Of a stretch of 64,000 nt of DNA, positions 63,401-64,000 are shown in pieces; the stretch's first letter is position 1; each line of letters begins with the position of its first letter. The notes beneath the pieces are model-generated. The model was not told the origin of the DNA. It made no database searches and saw only the letters and a list, made by a program, of their open reading frames with translations. Source of the stretch: Oscillospiraceae bacterium (lineage in GTDB: Bacteria > Bacillota > Clostridia > Oscillospirales > Oscillospiraceae); the NCBI GenBank assembly GCA_024404315.1, contig JAKSQD010000001.1:1-64000 (forward strand). Direction: 5' to 3'. Made by a program: the position numbers and the translations under genes.

Positions 63401-64000
63401 TCAGTTCATTCCCCCGCTGTTTTTGTCAAACAACTGGCGAACCTTTTCCAAAAGCGGCTGGTGTTCCGGTCGGGAGAGCGTTGGATCGGCCATCAGAAGG
63501 GCTTCAGCGGCCTCCTTTGCCTCCTGGAGCACCCGGAGATCACCGGAGAGATCGGCCACTCTCAGCTGAGGAAGGCCGTGTTGACGTGCTCCAAAAAAGT
63601 CACCGGGACCTCTGAGCTTCAAATCCTCCTCCGAGATTTGAAAGCCGTCGTTGGTGCCGCAGAGCACCTTCATTCGCTGGCGGGTGTCCGGGTTGCGGTT
63701 GTCCGAGACAAGGACGCAGTGACTTTTGGCGCTGCCTCGTCCCACCCGTCCCCGGAGCTGGTGGAGCTGGGAAAGTCCGAACCGCTCGGCGTTTTCAATC
63801 ACCATCAGCGTGGCGTTTGGGACATCCACGCCCACCTCAATGACGGTGGTGGAAACCAGAAGATCCCATTCTCCGGCGGCAAACTGGCTCATAACCTGTT
63901 CTTTGGCCTTGGCTTTCAGCCTGCCATGAACCAGCCCCACCCGAAGCTCAGGAAAGACCTTCGTTTGCAGCTCGGCGGCGTATTCCTCCACCGCTTTCAG
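63401..64000 (-). CDS. recG: ATP-dependent DNA helicase RecG (3' part, cut by window edge)
   Basis: The last 199 residues of RecG: part of helicase domain 2 with LVHGRLKAKAKEQVM, STTVIEVGVDVPNA (motif V), QLHQLRGRVGRG (motif VI), then the RecG-type C-terminus DLKLRGPGDFFGARQHGLP. RecG remodels stalled forks and Holliday junctions. The frame is open at 64000, so the start lies outside the window. Confidence 0.95.
   Translation of the reverse strand: MKAVEEYAAELQTKVFPELRVGLVHGRLKAKAKEQVMSQFAAGEWDLLVSTTVIEVGVDVPNATLMVIENAERFGLSQLHQLRGRVGRGSAKSHCVLVSDNRNPDTRQRMKVLCGTNDGFQISEEDLKLRGPGDFFGARQHGLPQLRVADLSGDLRVLQEAKEAAEALLMADPTLSRPEHQPLLEKVRQLFDKNSGGMN

Overview
The window looks like chromosomal core genome from a Gram-positive gut anaerobe of the Clostridia, most likely the Oscillospiraceae. 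This rests on moderate GC, strong AGGAGG-type ribosome binding sites, near-consensus sigma-A promoters with 17-bp spacers, abundant intrinsic terminators, lipoproteins with Ala/Ser/Glu linkers, a monomeric [FeFe] hydrogenase, and Clostridia-type neighbours (YlxM-Ffh, RimP-NusA-YlxR-YlxQ-IF2, KhpA, DUF6465, DUF1858). The genus is an inference. No prophage, plasmid, CRISPR array, rRNA or intact transposase gene is visible.

Layout. 1-9.5 kb: small surface and secreted proteins (EEP-fold protein, DUF4830, a BspA-repeat lipoprotein), YebC, the TrmK-Nif3 pair, two DUF1858 paralogs and the TrkA-TrkH potassium system. 9.7-12.8 kb: a PF04392-type ABC importer. 13-17.8 kb: L31, a flavin reductase, then ylxM-ffh-rpsP-khpA-rimM-trmD on the minus strand. 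17.9-26.1 kb: a sirtuin, a large secreted L,D-transpeptidase-like protein, a VTC-domain protein, a Toprim protein, HolA, an HD hydrolase and a radical SAM protein. 26.3-38.9 kb: the rpmG-secE-nusG-rplK-rplA-rplJ-rplL block (minus) and rpoB-rpoC (plus), divergent and separated by tRNA-Gln(CTG). 39-49.9 kb: ATP-grasp protein, TRIC channel, [FeFe] hydrogenase, small proteins, LacI regulator, TsaD-RimI and ClpB. 50-58.2 kb: rimP-nusA-ylxR-ylxQ-infB-rbfA-nrnA-small ORF-truB. 58.3-64 kb: NiaR, DUF975, a stand-alone PF13303 membrane protein, class I fumarase alpha, PHP phosphatase, C_GCAxxG protein and the 3' end of recG.

The contents are mostly transcription, translation and protein-export housekeeping, so the novelty is in regulation and small mobile repeats. 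(1) niaR and the orphan PTS-EIIC-like gene share a 10-bp operator core at the same position just after the predicted transcription start, suggesting the EIIC-like protein is a niacin-regulated transporter. (2) The rpmG-secE-nusG transcript begins with a structured leader of about 235 nt that ends in an attenuator-like hairpin and matches no family I recognise. (3) The normally collinear secE-to-rpoC cluster is split and inverted. (4) At least two MITE-like elements sit exactly at gene stop codons, and one lies inside the infB operon.
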